Shown here piece after piece: positions 25,538-34,431 of a DNA stretch of 64,000 bases; position 1 is the stretch's first letter; each line of letters begins with the position of its first letter. A program made the translations under genes and the position numbers. This stretch comes from an uncultured Collinsella sp. (GTDB taxonomy: Bacteria > Actinomycetota > Coriobacteriia > Coriobacteriales > Coriobacteriaceae): contig CAAFZX010000048.1 in assembly GCA_900767675.1 (NCBI GenBank), positions 39,947 through 103,946 of the forward strand, written 5' to 3'. The notes under the pieces are model-generated. The model saw only the letters and a program-made list of their open reading frames with translations, made no database searches and was not told where the DNA came from.

Positions 25538-26773
25538 TTACTTCGAGCGCTCGGCGATCAAACTCCGAATGAGGTCGACGGTCGCCTCGTATGAATGCGG
25601 GCGGTCGAACTGTGCCGCCGCGAGCTCGCGCGCCACGCGACCCATGCGCGCGCGTCCTGTCTCGTCCTCGACAAGCTCGCAAATCACCCTGGCGAGCCCC
25701 CCGGCGTCACCCGGCACAACGTTCACACCAAAGCCATCGCGCACGACCTTCTCACGAAACTCAGCGTTCATGGACGTGTTGATCATGGGACGTCCCGAGG
25801 CCAGGTAATCGCCGATCTTGGTGGGCACGCTCTGAGGCGCGTTCGCCACCAGCGAGTTGACCACCATGTCGGACGCCTTGAGCCAAGCCGCCATGGCGCG
25901 GTACGGCATGTAGCCCAAAAGCTCAGCAGGCGCACCGGTTCGCTCAACCGCCCTCTCGACGGAGGCGCGCTCGGGGCCATCGCCGAGAATCTTGAGCCTG
26001 AGCTCGGGATGCGCCTTGGCAGCTATCGCCACAGCCTCGACGAGCGTCTCCAAGTCGTAGAGCGCCGAGATATTACCCGCGTAGGCAACCCAGATCTCGC
26101 CCTCGGGCTTTTCCACGGTGCCGGCGTTTTCAGCGGCGCCCGCGTCGAACTCCTCGAGGTCGTTGCCCACGTACACCACGAGCTTGGGGATATCCTCGGC
26201 CCGGTCGCGGAAGGGGCGCGCTGCGTACTCGTCGGACGTACCCACCACGGCGTCCGCCAACGCGTACGCACGGCGAGCTTGGCGCTCGAACGGAGCGAAC
26301 GCTATGTCAGAGAGCACCGGAACGTCGAGCGCGATACGAAAGGCCTCGGGCCACAGGTCGTTCACGTCGACCACGAAGGGGATGCCGTAGCGTTTTGCGG
26401 ACCGTCCCACGGCGAGCGTCACATCGTTGGGCGGAATCTGGCAGTAGATGAGGTCGTAGTCGTGGTCCGCATCGAAGTACGCCGTCACGTGCTTGGCCAT
26501 CACATGGTGCGCCCAGATGCGCTGGGGACACATGTTGGCGGGATAGCTCGGCTCGGCAATGAACTTCACGCTGAACGCGTGCACACTCGTGTCGAACGTC
26601 GCCAAATCACGCTGGCGCTTCTCCCAGTGTTGGAAGCCGCTCGTGATGAAGTCGACATCGAAGCCCCGCTCCACGAGAAGCGTCGCGAGGAACGTGTAGC
26701 GCGTGGCACCCTTGACCTCGTGGCCAAGCTTGGCGTCGGCGCTGAATATGGCTATGCGCGGTTTGCGGCTCAT
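25538..26773 (-). CDS. Family 4 glycosyltransferase
   Basis: A 411-residue GT-B glycosyltransferase. The N-terminal acceptor domain begins RIAIFSADAKLGHEVKGATR, with VVDVNDLWPEAFRIA near residue 135 as in WbuB-like enzymes. The C-terminal donor domain has WVAYAGNISALYDLETLVEA near 230, LKILGDGPER near 262 and PTKIGDYLASGRPMI near 317, where the usual second Glu of the E-x7-E motif is replaced by the D-Y-L type ending. It is the last gene of a leftward cassette of three further glycosyltransferases and an ABC exporter, and probably adds a sugar to the exported polymer in the cytoplasm. The sugar is unknown. Confidence 0.83.
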   Translation of the reverse strand: MSRKPRIAIFSADAKLGHEVKGATRYTFLATLLVERGFDVDFITSGFQHWEKRQRDLATFDTSVHAFSVKFIAEPSYPANMCPQRIWAHHVMAKHVTAYFDADHDYDLIYCQIPPNDVTLAVGRSAKRYGIPFVVDVNDLWPEAFRIALDVPVLSDIAFAPFERQARRAYALADAVVGTSDEYAARPFRDRAEDIPKLVVYVGNDLEEFDAGAAENAGTVEKPEGEIWVAYAGNISALYDLETLVEAVAIAAKAHPELRLKILGDGPERASVERAVERTGAPAELLGYMPYRAMAAWLKASDMVVNSLVANAPQSVPTKIGDYLASGRPMINTSMNAEFREKVVRDGFGVNVVPGDAGGLARVICELVEDETGRARMGRVARELAAAQFDRPHSYEATVDLIRSLIAERSK

Positions 26774-26794
26774 GGATCATCCCTTGGTAACGTG

Positions 26795-27853
26795 CTAGTG
26801 ACGGCGCTTGGAGACCAAGCGCTTGATAGAGTTGTACGAGAAGCTCAGGCGGTTGAGGAGCGTGGCCATACGATAACGCTGCTCGCCGCGCGCCCACTGG
26901 TCTATGTCCGCACGCCTCAGCTCGCGTCGGAACGCCTTGGCGCGCGCACGCCCACGGCTGCGGTCCTCATCGAACAGCAACGCGATGTTGTAGTGCGTGT
27001 CAACGATGAGGTGGACCTTCTCGCGCACGTAGCAGACGGACTCATTCGAAAGCTTCTCCCCGCTCGCGGCGCACACCTCGCCATGCTCACAGCGTTCAAG
27101 GTAATCCAGGAGCTCCATGACCACACGGTCGTGATCGTCCCAGCGGCGCACGTAGTTCGCCTGGCTCACGGACTGGTTCTCGTTGCCCACCAGGTACTGG
27201 TATACCTCGATATCGAGGTAGCAGATGGTAGAGGCGGGCACACTTGCCTTGACCACATACTCGTAGTCCTCGTAGAAGGTGTGCTCGAGCAGGTGGATGC
27301 CGATACCGCGTAGGTAGTCCGTGCGCGCGGTGAGCGTGTGAATCATGATCTGGAACACGGTGTCGCCGTTGGTGAGAACGCTGGAGAAGTCGAGCGCGCG
27401 ACCCGTGACAACACCCTTGGCGAGCGGGAACAGACGCTCCTCGCCAGAAGTCATGTCGATCTCGCGCTTCTTATCTACCACAAGGTCGCAATCGAGGTCG
27501 GCAAGACGCTCAAGCAGCTCAGCCATACCGTCCGCGTTCACCCAGTCGTCGCCGTCCACCACGCGGAAATAGCGCCCGCGCGCCTCGGCCAGGCCGGCGT
27601 TCACGGCTGAGCCGTGGCCTCCGTTCTTCTTGGAGATGACGCGGATCACGCCATGGCTGCGCGCGGCGAACTCCTCCGCAAGTGCACGGGAGCCGTCGGT
27701 GGAGCCATCGTCCACCACGACGACCTCGAGCTTGCCCACGAATCTCGGGTCGAGGTAGGACTCGAGACCTCGCGCGAGGTAGCTCTCGACGTTGTACGCG
27801 GGAACGGCAATGGTAAGCTGCGGCGCAGATGTATCAAACGTGCTCTTGGACAC
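26795..27853 (-). CDS. Family 2 glycosyltransferase
   Basis: A 352-residue GT-A enzyme. LTIAVPAYNVESYLARGLES at residues 13-32, VVVVDDGSTDGS near 44, NGGHGSAVNAGL near 77 and the Asp motif FRVVDGDDWVN near 95 are all standard. The C-terminal 230 residues are not conserved and probably bind the acceptor. It is 21 bases upstream of the family 4 enzyme and 8 bases after another family 2 gene, all transcribed leftward with the ABC exporter. No membrane helix is apparent. Confidence 0.84.
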   Translation of the reverse strand: MSKSTFDTSAPQLTIAVPAYNVESYLARGLESYLDPRFVGKLEVVVVDDGSTDGSRALAEEFAARSHGVIRVISKKNGGHGSAVNAGLAEARGRYFRVVDGDDWVNADGMAELLERLADLDCDLVVDKKREIDMTSGEERLFPLAKGVVTGRALDFSSVLTNGDTVFQIMIHTLTARTDYLRGIGIHLLEHTFYEDYEYVVKASVPASTICYLDIEVYQYLVGNENQSVSQANYVRRWDDHDRVVMELLDYLERCEHGEVCAASGEKLSNESVCYVREKVHLIVDTHYNIALLFDEDRSRGRARAKAFRRELRRADIDQWARGEQRYRMATLLNRLSFSYNSIKRLVSKRRH

Positions 27854-27861
27854 GGGAGCTC

Positions 27862-28977
27862 CTAACGGGAGAACGTGGCTTTACGGTACGCGAGGCCAGC
27901 ACGCGACCTCATGAGGTGGATGATGCGGCCGGCGGCGCACCACACCAGAGCGCTGCGCGTCTTGAGGAGGCCCACGCACACGCGGGCTCCCCTGCCCTGC
28001 GGGCACGCATCCAGGACGAGCGCGCGGAAGAGCTCGTCGTCCATGATACTGCGGCAGAAGGCCACGCGGCCTGCATGGTTTAGCCCCGCGCGCGCATCGC
28101 AGTTGCGCTCGAGCGCGGACAAGATGTAGCGCGCATAGCGAGCCCCGAGGCGGGAGCGGACATCGGCGGAATCGAGGCCCCACGACACCTGCTGGCGGTA
28201 TACATCATCGATGCGGCGGCGATGCACCTCGTAGTACTCGGGCACGAATTTGGCCGTCAGGTTGGCGGCCACGCGCTTCTCGTAGCGGTACAAGGGACGC
28301 GCAACGAGCGCAAGGTTCTCAACGCGATTAAAGACAGCAACGTTAAAGACGATGTCCTCGATGAGGGGAACGGTCTCAAACGCGATGCCGTCCAGCACCT
28401 CCGCACGGTAGACCTTGTTCCACGCATAGCCTAGAAGCGTGCGGTCCTCGAGGTCGAGAACCTGCGCGTGCGCATCGGAGCCCGAAAAAGCCCCGTCGAG
28501 CGCCGGCACGATGTCGTGCGCACCGCATACGGAACCGACCGCATCGAAGAGCTCCTCGGTAAGTCCGAACACCACGACATCGGTCCTGGCCTCCGCATCA
28601 GCCTGGGAACGGATCTTCTCGGCACAGCGCTCGAGCAGGTCGGGAGCGTACGCATCATCCGGATCGGGCATCCAAACGTAGCGTCCGCGGGCGGCGGAGA
28701 TGCCGGTGTTGCGAGCATCGGCGAGACCATGGTTAACTTTATGACGCACGAGGCGAATGCGCGGATCCTCGGCAGCAGCATACTCGACGAGCTCCGCGAC
28801 GTTATCGGGAGAAGCGTCGTCCACGCAGATGAGCTCCCAGTCCGCACACGTCTGCGCGCGGATGCACGCGATGGCGGAGGGTAGGTAGGCCGCGACTCGG
28901 TAGCACGGCATAATGATCGAGAACAACGGCCGGGCGCCGACGCCCCGCTCCGCCGGCTTGTCGCACGTGCCGGACAT
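27862..28977 (-). CDS. Family 2 glycosyltransferase
   Basis: A 371-residue GT-A enzyme. FSIIMPCYRVAAYLPSAIAC at about 19-38, LICVDDASPDNV near 49, NHGLADARNTGI near 82 and YVWMPDPDDAYAP near 100 carry the nucleotide and metal sites; the last has DPDD in place of the more common DSDD. The C-terminal half is rich in Arg and resembles CDP-glycerol/sugar-transferase-associated helical tails. Only one base separates its start from the stop of the ABC ATPase gene, so they share an mRNA. Confidence 0.83.
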   Translation of the reverse strand: MSGTCDKPAERGVGARPLFSIIMPCYRVAAYLPSAIACIRAQTCADWELICVDDASPDNVAELVEYAAAEDPRIRLVRHKVNHGLADARNTGISAARGRYVWMPDPDDAYAPDLLERCAEKIRSQADAEARTDVVVFGLTEELFDAVGSVCGAHDIVPALDGAFSGSDAHAQVLDLEDRTLLGYAWNKVYRAEVLDGIAFETVPLIEDIVFNVAVFNRVENLALVARPLYRYEKRVAANLTAKFVPEYYEVHRRRIDDVYRQQVSWGLDSADVRSRLGARYARYILSALERNCDARAGLNHAGRVAFCRSIMDDELFRALVLDACPQGRGARVCVGLLKTRSALVWCAAGRIIHLMRSRAGLAYRKATFSR

Positions 28978-28978
28978 G

Positions 28979-29734
28979 CTAGTCGAACTGTGCCCTATAT
29001 GCCGAGCACACCTCGTCCACAGGACCGATCATGCGCTCGTGGCCCTTCTCGATCCACACCGCGGAGGTGCAGATGCGCTCCACCTGCTCGATGGAATGGC
29101 TCACGAACAACACGGTCACGTTGCCGGAATCTATGAAGCTCTGGATACGGCGCTCGCACTTCTGCTGGAAAAACACGTCGCCCACGGAGAGCGTCTCATC
29201 GACGATGAGGATGTCGGGCTCCACCACGGTGGCGATGGCGAACGCGATGCGCGCGACCATACCGGATGAGTAGTTCTTCATGGGCATGTCGAGGAAGTCG
29301 CGCAGCTCGGCGAAGTCCACGATCTCGTCCAGGTGCTCCTCCATGAACTGCTTGGAGTAACCCAAAAGTGCACCATTGAGGAAGATGTTCTCACGCGCGG
29401 TGAGCTCGAGGTCAAAACCAGCGCCCAGCTCGATGAGGGGCGCAATGTTGCCACGAACCGTCACGGTGCCTTTCGTGGGCTCGAGCACGCCGGCGATGAT
29501 CTTGAGCATGGTGGACTTACCTGAACCGTTGGTTCCCACCAGGCCGATGACCTCGCCCTTCTTAACCTTGAAGCTCACGTGCTCCAGAGCATGGAACTCC
29601 TTGAAGAACAACTCGTGGCGCATGAGCTTAATGAAATACTCCTTGAGGGAGTTGAGCTGCTCGCTGGCCATGTTGAAAACCATCGTGACGTCGTCGACCT
29701 CGATGGCGTACTCGGTGTTGGTAGCGTCTGCCAT
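28979..29734 (-). CDS. ABC transporter ATPase for surface polysaccharide/teichoic-acid export (Wzt/TagH type)
   Basis: A 251-residue ATPase: Walker A GLVGTNGSGKST near residue 65, the signature NYSSGMVARIAFA near 147, Walker B PDILIVDETLSVGD near 167 and switch His in LFVSHS near 206. It lacks the C-terminal carbohydrate-binding domain of some Wzt proteins. With the permease 9 bases upstream it forms a two-gene exporter that moves a completed lipid-linked glycan across the membrane. A 25-residue copy of its C-terminus survives at 20502-20579, showing past recombination. Substrate is inferred from the glycosyltransferases of the same operon. Confidence 0.88.
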   Translation of the reverse strand: MADATNTEYAIEVDDVTMVFNMASEQLNSLKEYFIKLMRHELFFKEFHALEHVSFKVKKGEVIGLVGTNGSGKSTMLKIIAGVLEPTKGTVTVRGNIAPLIELGAGFDLELTARENIFLNGALLGYSKQFMEEHLDEIVDFAELRDFLDMPMKNYSSGMVARIAFAIATVVEPDILIVDETLSVGDVFFQQKCERRIQSFIDSGNVTVLFVSHSIEQVERICTSAVWIEKGHERMIGPVDEVCSAYRAQFD

Positions 29735-29743
29735 GGTTCCGCC

Positions 29744-30556
29744 TTAGACGTAGAGGATGAACTTGTGCTCGGTCTTCTTGAACACGAAGATACCGATGAT
29801 GAGCGCGATGATGGCCCACGCGATGCACATGAGGAGCACCGTGGGCGTTGGGTTCTGCTGCCACAGGAAGATGTCACGCATGAACTCGAGATAGTTGTAC
29901 ATGGGGTTTATCTTCACCAGCATGATGATCCAGTGCGGGGCGCCCTTGTCGATAAGCAGGGAGAGGTCCCAAAAGATGGGCGTGAGGTAGGTCCACGCGA
30001 TGATGACGACGCCCCACAGGTGGATAATGTCGCGGAAGAAGACGGAGAGCGCGCCAATGGCCATGCCCACGCCAATGCAAAAGAGCATCAGCAAGAACAG
30101 GCACAGGGGCAGCCAGATGAAGTGCCACGTGGGCATAACCTGGAAGAACAGCATGACGATGGCCACGGCGATGAGCGAGAAAGCGAAGTTCACGAGCGCG
30201 AACAAGACCTTCTGCACCGGGAAGATGTACCGGTTGACCTTGACCTTCTTGAGCAGAGGCGCGGCGTTGATGATGCTCGTGAGCGCCGCGTTGGTGGAGT
30301 CACTCATGAGCGAGAACGTCACGTTGCCCACGATGAGGTAGAGCGGGAAGTTGGGGACGTTGCTGCCAAACATGTAAGAGAACACGATGGACATGACGAT
30401 CATCATGAGCAACGGGTTGAGAACGCTCCACAACACGCCGAGGAAACTACGGCGGTACTTGAGCTTGAAGTCCTTGGTGACGAGCTGCTCGAGGATGAGC
30501 AGGTCCTTCTTATACGGACGCGGGGCCTTTTCGGTTGCGAGAGTCTGTGAGGACAC
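29744..30556 (-). CDS. ABC-2-type polysaccharide export permease (Wzm/TagG type)
   Basis: A 270-residue membrane protein with six hydrophobic helices (about 40-65, 75-100, 118-145, 150-175, 185-205, 240-260). LVTKDFKLKYRRSFLGVLWS at 27-46 is the family's amphipathic N-terminal motif, with NPLLMMIVMSIVFSYMF after it. It pairs with the ATPase immediately downstream and starts the exporter cassette together with the upstream glycosyltransferase. Gram-positive homologues export wall teichoic acid or rhamnan-type polymers; the rhamnose pathway encoded in this locus makes the latter plausible. Confidence 0.87.
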   Translation of the reverse strand: MSSQTLATEKAPRPYKKDLLILEQLVTKDFKLKYRRSFLGVLWSVLNPLLMMIVMSIVFSYMFGSNVPNFPLYLIVGNVTFSLMSDSTNAALTSIINAAPLLKKVKVNRYIFPVQKVLFALVNFAFSLIAVAIVMLFFQVMPTWHFIWLPLCLFLLMLFCIGVGMAIGALSVFFRDIIHLWGVVIIAWTYLTPIFWDLSLLIDKGAPHWIIMLVKINPMYNYLEFMRDIFLWQQNPTPTVLLMCIAWAIIALIIGIFVFKKTEHKFILYV

Positions 30557-30764
30557 CGACGACGCCTCCCTATTGATTGCACGTTAGCGGCAGATGCCGC
30601 CCTTGCCGAACAACGTATGATAACACAGGGGCGCTTGCGCGATTTCTTGCCTCGACGAGCTGCATACAATCAGGAGAGTCGGGTGCGCACTGACACCCAA
30701 GGCGGCCGAAGTTCTCGAGAGGGCGGAGGCAGATCAGGGCGGGAAACGATGCCCGAAGGCGCCC

Positions 30765-31901
30765 CTACCCCTTTGCGTTCTCCTTGGCTCGACGGGCGGC
30801 GATGGCCTTGCCGTTCGCGAAACCACCGACCTTGCGCAGCAGGCCGCGAACGCCATTGCTCTTAACGAAGAAGCGAGCCTCGCTTGCGAAGTACTTCACG
30901 CGCGGCCACACCGACACGCGGCGGCCGGCAATACCCATCTGCTCCAAGTAGAAGCGCTTGCGCTTGGGCGAGAGCTTGGGGTGTCCGAGCACGATGTCGG
31001 TATCCATGCGCGAGAACACGCGGCGTGCGCCGTCCTGCACAATGGGGTTCTCCCAGCCATCGTCCACGATTCCGCCGTGGATGTAGTTGAAGCCGCGCAT
31101 GTAGTGCGCCTCGAGAATTCCACGATCCGTCACGTTCAGACGTTCGAGGATATCCGTCATGTCGCACCAGCGGTCGAACGGCAGGGCAACGGCCGCGTCC
31201 TTCTTGTGGTTGTACGTAGCGCCGGGCAGATCGCAGCGGTAGTGGTAGAACGCCTCGTCAAACGTCATGATTGCCTTGGCCTGGCAAAACGACTCGATAA
31301 GGAACGGGTTGTCCGCCCAGCCGGCACCCGGGTACGGCACGAAGCGGATATCGCACTCGTTCAAGAAGTCGCGACGGTAGATGGCGCTCCAGATGCTGGG
31401 ATGCTGCTCCACCATGATGGGCAGGTCGGCCAGGGTCACGGGACGCGTGGTATTGGGCAGACGGTGTGCCAACACGCACTGCTGCTCGTACTGCGTTGAA
31501 GGGTCATCCCAGTCGTGCACATCGATCCACGGACACTTGACGATGTCCACGGGGCCATCCACCATGGCCGCACGCTCGAGCATGCACCGGTACATGGCGG
31601 GATCGATCCAGTCATCCGGCTCGATGATGGAAACCCACTCGCCATGGGCCATCTCCAGGCCACGGTTGCACGTGGCGCCATAGCCCTCGTTGGGCTTGTC
31701 CACCACCACAACGCGCGAATCGCGCGCCTCAAATTCACGAAGAATGCCGAGGGAGCCGTCCTTGGATCCATCATTCAGACAGATGATCTCCAGCTCACGA
31801 TGTGTTTGGGAGCAGATGCTATCCAGGCACTGGGCCAGGTACTTCTCCACGTTGCACACGGGAATGATGACGGAAACGAGCGCGGAAGCGTCGGATTTCA
31901 T
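30765..31901 (-). CDS. Family 2 glycosyltransferase
   Basis: A 378-residue GT-A enzyme with SVIIPVCNVEKYLAQCLDSI at about 10-29, IICLNDGSKDGS near 40, NEGYGATCNRGLEMAHG near 72 and VSIIEPDDWIDP near 93 (Asp cluster). I chose the ATG at 31901, which has AAAGG about ten bases upstream, over the longer frame to 31946. It heads the leftward exporter cassette; 208 bases separate it from the permease gene. C-terminal region is basic and may sit at the membrane. Acceptor and sugar are unknown. Confidence 0.82.
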   Translation of the reverse strand: MKSDASALVSVIIPVCNVEKYLAQCLDSICSQTHRELEIICLNDGSKDGSLGILREFEARDSRVVVVDKPNEGYGATCNRGLEMAHGEWVSIIEPDDWIDPAMYRCMLERAAMVDGPVDIVKCPWIDVHDWDDPSTQYEQQCVLAHRLPNTTRPVTLADLPIMVEQHPSIWSAIYRRDFLNECDIRFVPYPGAGWADNPFLIESFCQAKAIMTFDEAFYHYRCDLPGATYNHKKDAAVALPFDRWCDMTDILERLNVTDRGILEAHYMRGFNYIHGGIVDDGWENPIVQDGARRVFSRMDTDIVLGHPKLSPKRKRFYLEQMGIAGRRVSVWPRVKYFASEARFFVKSNGVRGLLRKVGGFANGKAIAARRAKENAKG

Positions 31902-32116
31902 GCAGGACGACCTTTCAGGAACGCTGCGGCAAAGCTCATCGAGCACCTAGCCGCATTCTTATCTGAACAAGAATACCAAGGAAGCCCCGCATACTCTCCC
32001 CTTTGCTATCATTTGACACGAATTATCAAGCCTCGGCGCCAAGAAGCGGGAACCTCACGACCTTGAGCAAGAACCCCGCAACGACGCCTCTCGCATGCTC
32101 ACAGATCGGATTCCCC

Positions 32117-34120
32117 ATGGCTGCATTGCCCTTAACCGCTAACATCTCCCAGGTTTTCGAAGCCGAGCACAGTCACGTGGTCTACCGCGCCGAGCTTCAC
32201 GGCTGCGGCACCGGCGCGGACGTGCAGCTTCCCAACCCCGCGGACTTTGCCCTCACCGGCAAGAACGGCACCCCGCTCGCCGCGAATGCACACACCCGCT
32301 TCTACATCCTGGAGCCCCAAACGCCCGGACGCGCGCCCATCCTGTCCATTCTCACCACCGGCTCCACCGCCAATTTCACCCTTACCTACCGGGGCATTTC
32401 GCTCGACACCATGACGGGCCGCCGCCGCGAACGCATGCGTATCCGCCGCGACCTCGACATGGTGAATCCCAGCATCGACGGCGCGTACGCGAGCTACCCC
32501 AAGCCCCAGCCCCTGCCGGAGGGCTCCATCCCCCAAGACTTCCACCCACTCGTGAGCATTATCTGTCCCCTGTACAACACGCCGCTGCCCTACCTGCGCG
32601 ACATGATCAACTCGGTGCTCGCGCAGACCTATACCACCTGGGAGCTCGTGATGGTAAACGCGAGCCCAGACAACGAGGGCATGCAGGAAGCACTGGCCAC
32701 CTACGCGGACCCGCGCATCAAGACCATCGACTTCCCCGAGAACCTAGGCATCGCCGGCAATACCAACATAGGCATTCGCGCCGCCACGGGCGACTACGTG
32801 GCTTTTGCCGACCACGACGACACGCTCTCGCCCTACGTGCTCGAGCGCTATATGGCTTTCGCGGCCCAGCACCCCGATGCCGACCTGTTCTATTGCGATG
32901 AGGACAACTTCGAGAAAGACGATGACGCCGGCTACGCGCCGCGCTTCAAACCGGACTTCAACCGTGACCTGCTGTACTCGTATAACTACGTGGTGCACAT
33001 GCTCATGGTGAGCCGATACGTGCTGGGCCGCGTGGAGCTTTCGGGCGACGAGATGTCCGGTGCGCAGGACTACGACCTTTCGCTCAAGGCCGCCGAGCAT
33101 GCCCGCCGCATCTGCCACATTCCCGAGGTCCTCTACCACTGGCGCGTGCACGCCGGCTCCACCAACGGCGGCGTTATGGAGTCAAAGCCCTATGCCATCG
33201 CCGCCGGCGAGCGGGCGCTCAACGCGCACTTCCACCGCCGCGGAATCGCCGCGACCGCCCACGCCACGGACATCCCCTGCGTCTACCGTGTGGACTACGC
33301 GCCCAACGACAAGAGCGTTGACGCCGTGGTCATGAGCCTAGACACCATGCGCACCAAACGCGCCCTAGCATCCATCGAGCACCTAGACGGGATTGCGGGC
33401 ACGGTCGCGGTCGCGCATCCCAAAAGCCTCAAGGCAGTAGCCGAGCACGCGCTCGACGCACTCGATAGCGAGCTCATCCTCTTCGCCACGGATGCCGTGG
33501 AGTTCACCGACCCCGCCTGCGCAAAGACCCTCGCATCCTACTTCTGCCGCAAGGAGGTGGGCGCGGCCTACCCCAAGCTCTTCTACCCCGACGGCCTGGT
33601 GGCCCAAGCCGGCACAGTGCTTCTGAACGACGGGTGCCCGGTAGCGCCCAACCGCAACTTCGTGGACAACATGGGCGGAGGCTATGCGGGCCTCGCCGAG
33701 GTGGCATACGATACGAGCATCTCCACCCCGGACGCCTTCATGGTGCGCCGCGCAGACCTGCAAGCCGTGGTAGACAGGATGCGCGAACACGGCGACCTGC
33801 TCACCGAGGCTATGGAGCTCTCGTTCCTCCTACGCGAGATGAACCGGGTCGTGGTGAGCACCGCTCATGCACGCGCCACCACCCATGGCAGCTCCTACAT
33901 GGAAGCCCGCGACCTCAGCGCCGCCTACGGAAGCACCCACGCCCTACACCGCCTGTGGCGCCGCTGGCCCTCCATGCGTGCCGACGTACTCGCGAATCCC
34001 AATGTTGAGTATACGAGCGGCTATCCGCGTCTCAACATCGAGCGAAACGAGGACGCCGAGACCAAGCGAATCTACACTAGAGGGGTTCTCTCAAGCATCA
34101 AACACCGCATCTTTGGATAG
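32117..34120 (+). CDS. Large family 2 glycosyltransferase with extra N- and C-terminal domains
   Basis: About 667 residues. The first 125 residues form a beta-rich domain of unknown type. The GT-A core starts at LVSIICPLYNTPLPYLRDMI (about 143), with AFADHDDTLSPY near 230, YCDEDNF near 260 and the acceptor-side motif GAQDYDLSLKAAE near 315, typical of rhamnan/O-antigen chain enzymes such as RfbF/WsaE-like proteins. A second GT-A-like region without a clear Asp motif covers about 400-620, so the protein may be a tandem enzyme with one degenerate domain. The start is uncertain: ATG 32117 has only a weak ribosome site; TTG 32063 is an alternative. It is transcribed alone, divergent from the exporter cassette. 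Confidence 0.78.
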   Translation: MAALPLTANISQVFEAEHSHVVYRAELHGCGTGADVQLPNPADFALTGKNGTPLAANAHTRFYILEPQTPGRAPILSILTTGSTANFTLTYRGISLDTMTGRRRERMRIRRDLDMVNPSIDGAYASYPKPQPLPEGSIPQDFHPLVSIICPLYNTPLPYLRDMINSVLAQTYTTWELVMVNASPDNEGMQEALATYADPRIKTIDFPENLGIAGNTNIGIRAATGDYVAFADHDDTLSPYVLERYMAFAAQHPDADLFYCDEDNFEKDDDAGYAPRFKPDFNRDLLYSYNYVVHMLMVSRYVLGRVELSGDEMSGAQDYDLSLKAAEHARRICHIPEVLYHWRVHAGSTNGGVMESKPYAIAAGERALNAHFHRRGIAATAHATDIPCVYRVDYAPNDKSVDAVVMSLDTMRTKRALASIEHLDGIAGTVAVAHPKSLKAVAEHALDALDSELILFATDAVEFTDPACAKTLASYFCRKEVGAAYPKLFYPDGLVAQAGTVLLNDGCPVAPNRNFVDNMGGGYAGLAEVAYDTSISTPDAFMVRRADLQAVVDRMREHGDLLTEAMELSFLLREMNRVVVSTAHARATTHGSSYMEARDLSAAYGSTHALHRLWRRWPSMRADVLANPNVEYTSGYPRLNIERNEDAETKRIYTRGVLSSIKHRIFG

Positions 34121-34168
34121 TCACGCAATTCCACCATCACCAAGTTCAACCTCACGACCCCTGGTCGC

Positions 34169-34258
34169 GATGACGAGGACACCGCCGCAGAGCACGCGGT
34201 CAGGATCATCATGCTCGTCGTGGACGACAACCCCGTTCCCGGCAGGAAGGCGTCGTGA
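34169..34258 (+). mobile_element. C-terminal scrap of an IS256-family transposase
   Basis: The frame ends TAAEHAVRIIMLVVDDNPVP followed by GRKAS and a stop. This matches the C-terminus of the transposase fragment at 55526-55940 (AAEHAAGIIEPVVADNPVPG). Only about 25 recognisable residues remain. The surrounding 34121-34391 stretch holds no intact gene. Confidence 0.7.
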
Positions 34259-34391
34259 CATGGGCTGGAATGACGGCATTCTAGGTGGTCCTCGGCTCTC
34301 GGGCAGCCTGCGGCTACCCTCGAGAAAAATTGTCGGATTCACTTAAGAAGTCGTCGCCATATCTATAATTGCCGCCAACGTTTAGAATGCC

Positions 34392-34429
34392 AAAAAATCG
34401 GTCCCTCAAGACTCCTCGAGGGACCGATT
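34392..34429 (-). terminator. Terminator of the rhamnose operon
   Basis: A 12-bp perfect stem (AATCGGTCCCTC at 34396-34407 with its complement at 34418-34429), a 10-base loop and a T-run on the minus strand (complement of 34392-34397). It lies 2 bases past the stop of the last rhamnose gene. Confidence 0.92.
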
Positions 34430-34431
34430 CA

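Noticed and set aside
25595..27313. A 572-codon open frame antisense to two glycosyltransferase genes
   Set aside because: It spans two real genes and their junction, has low-complexity Arg/His/Val-rich sequence and no ribosome site.
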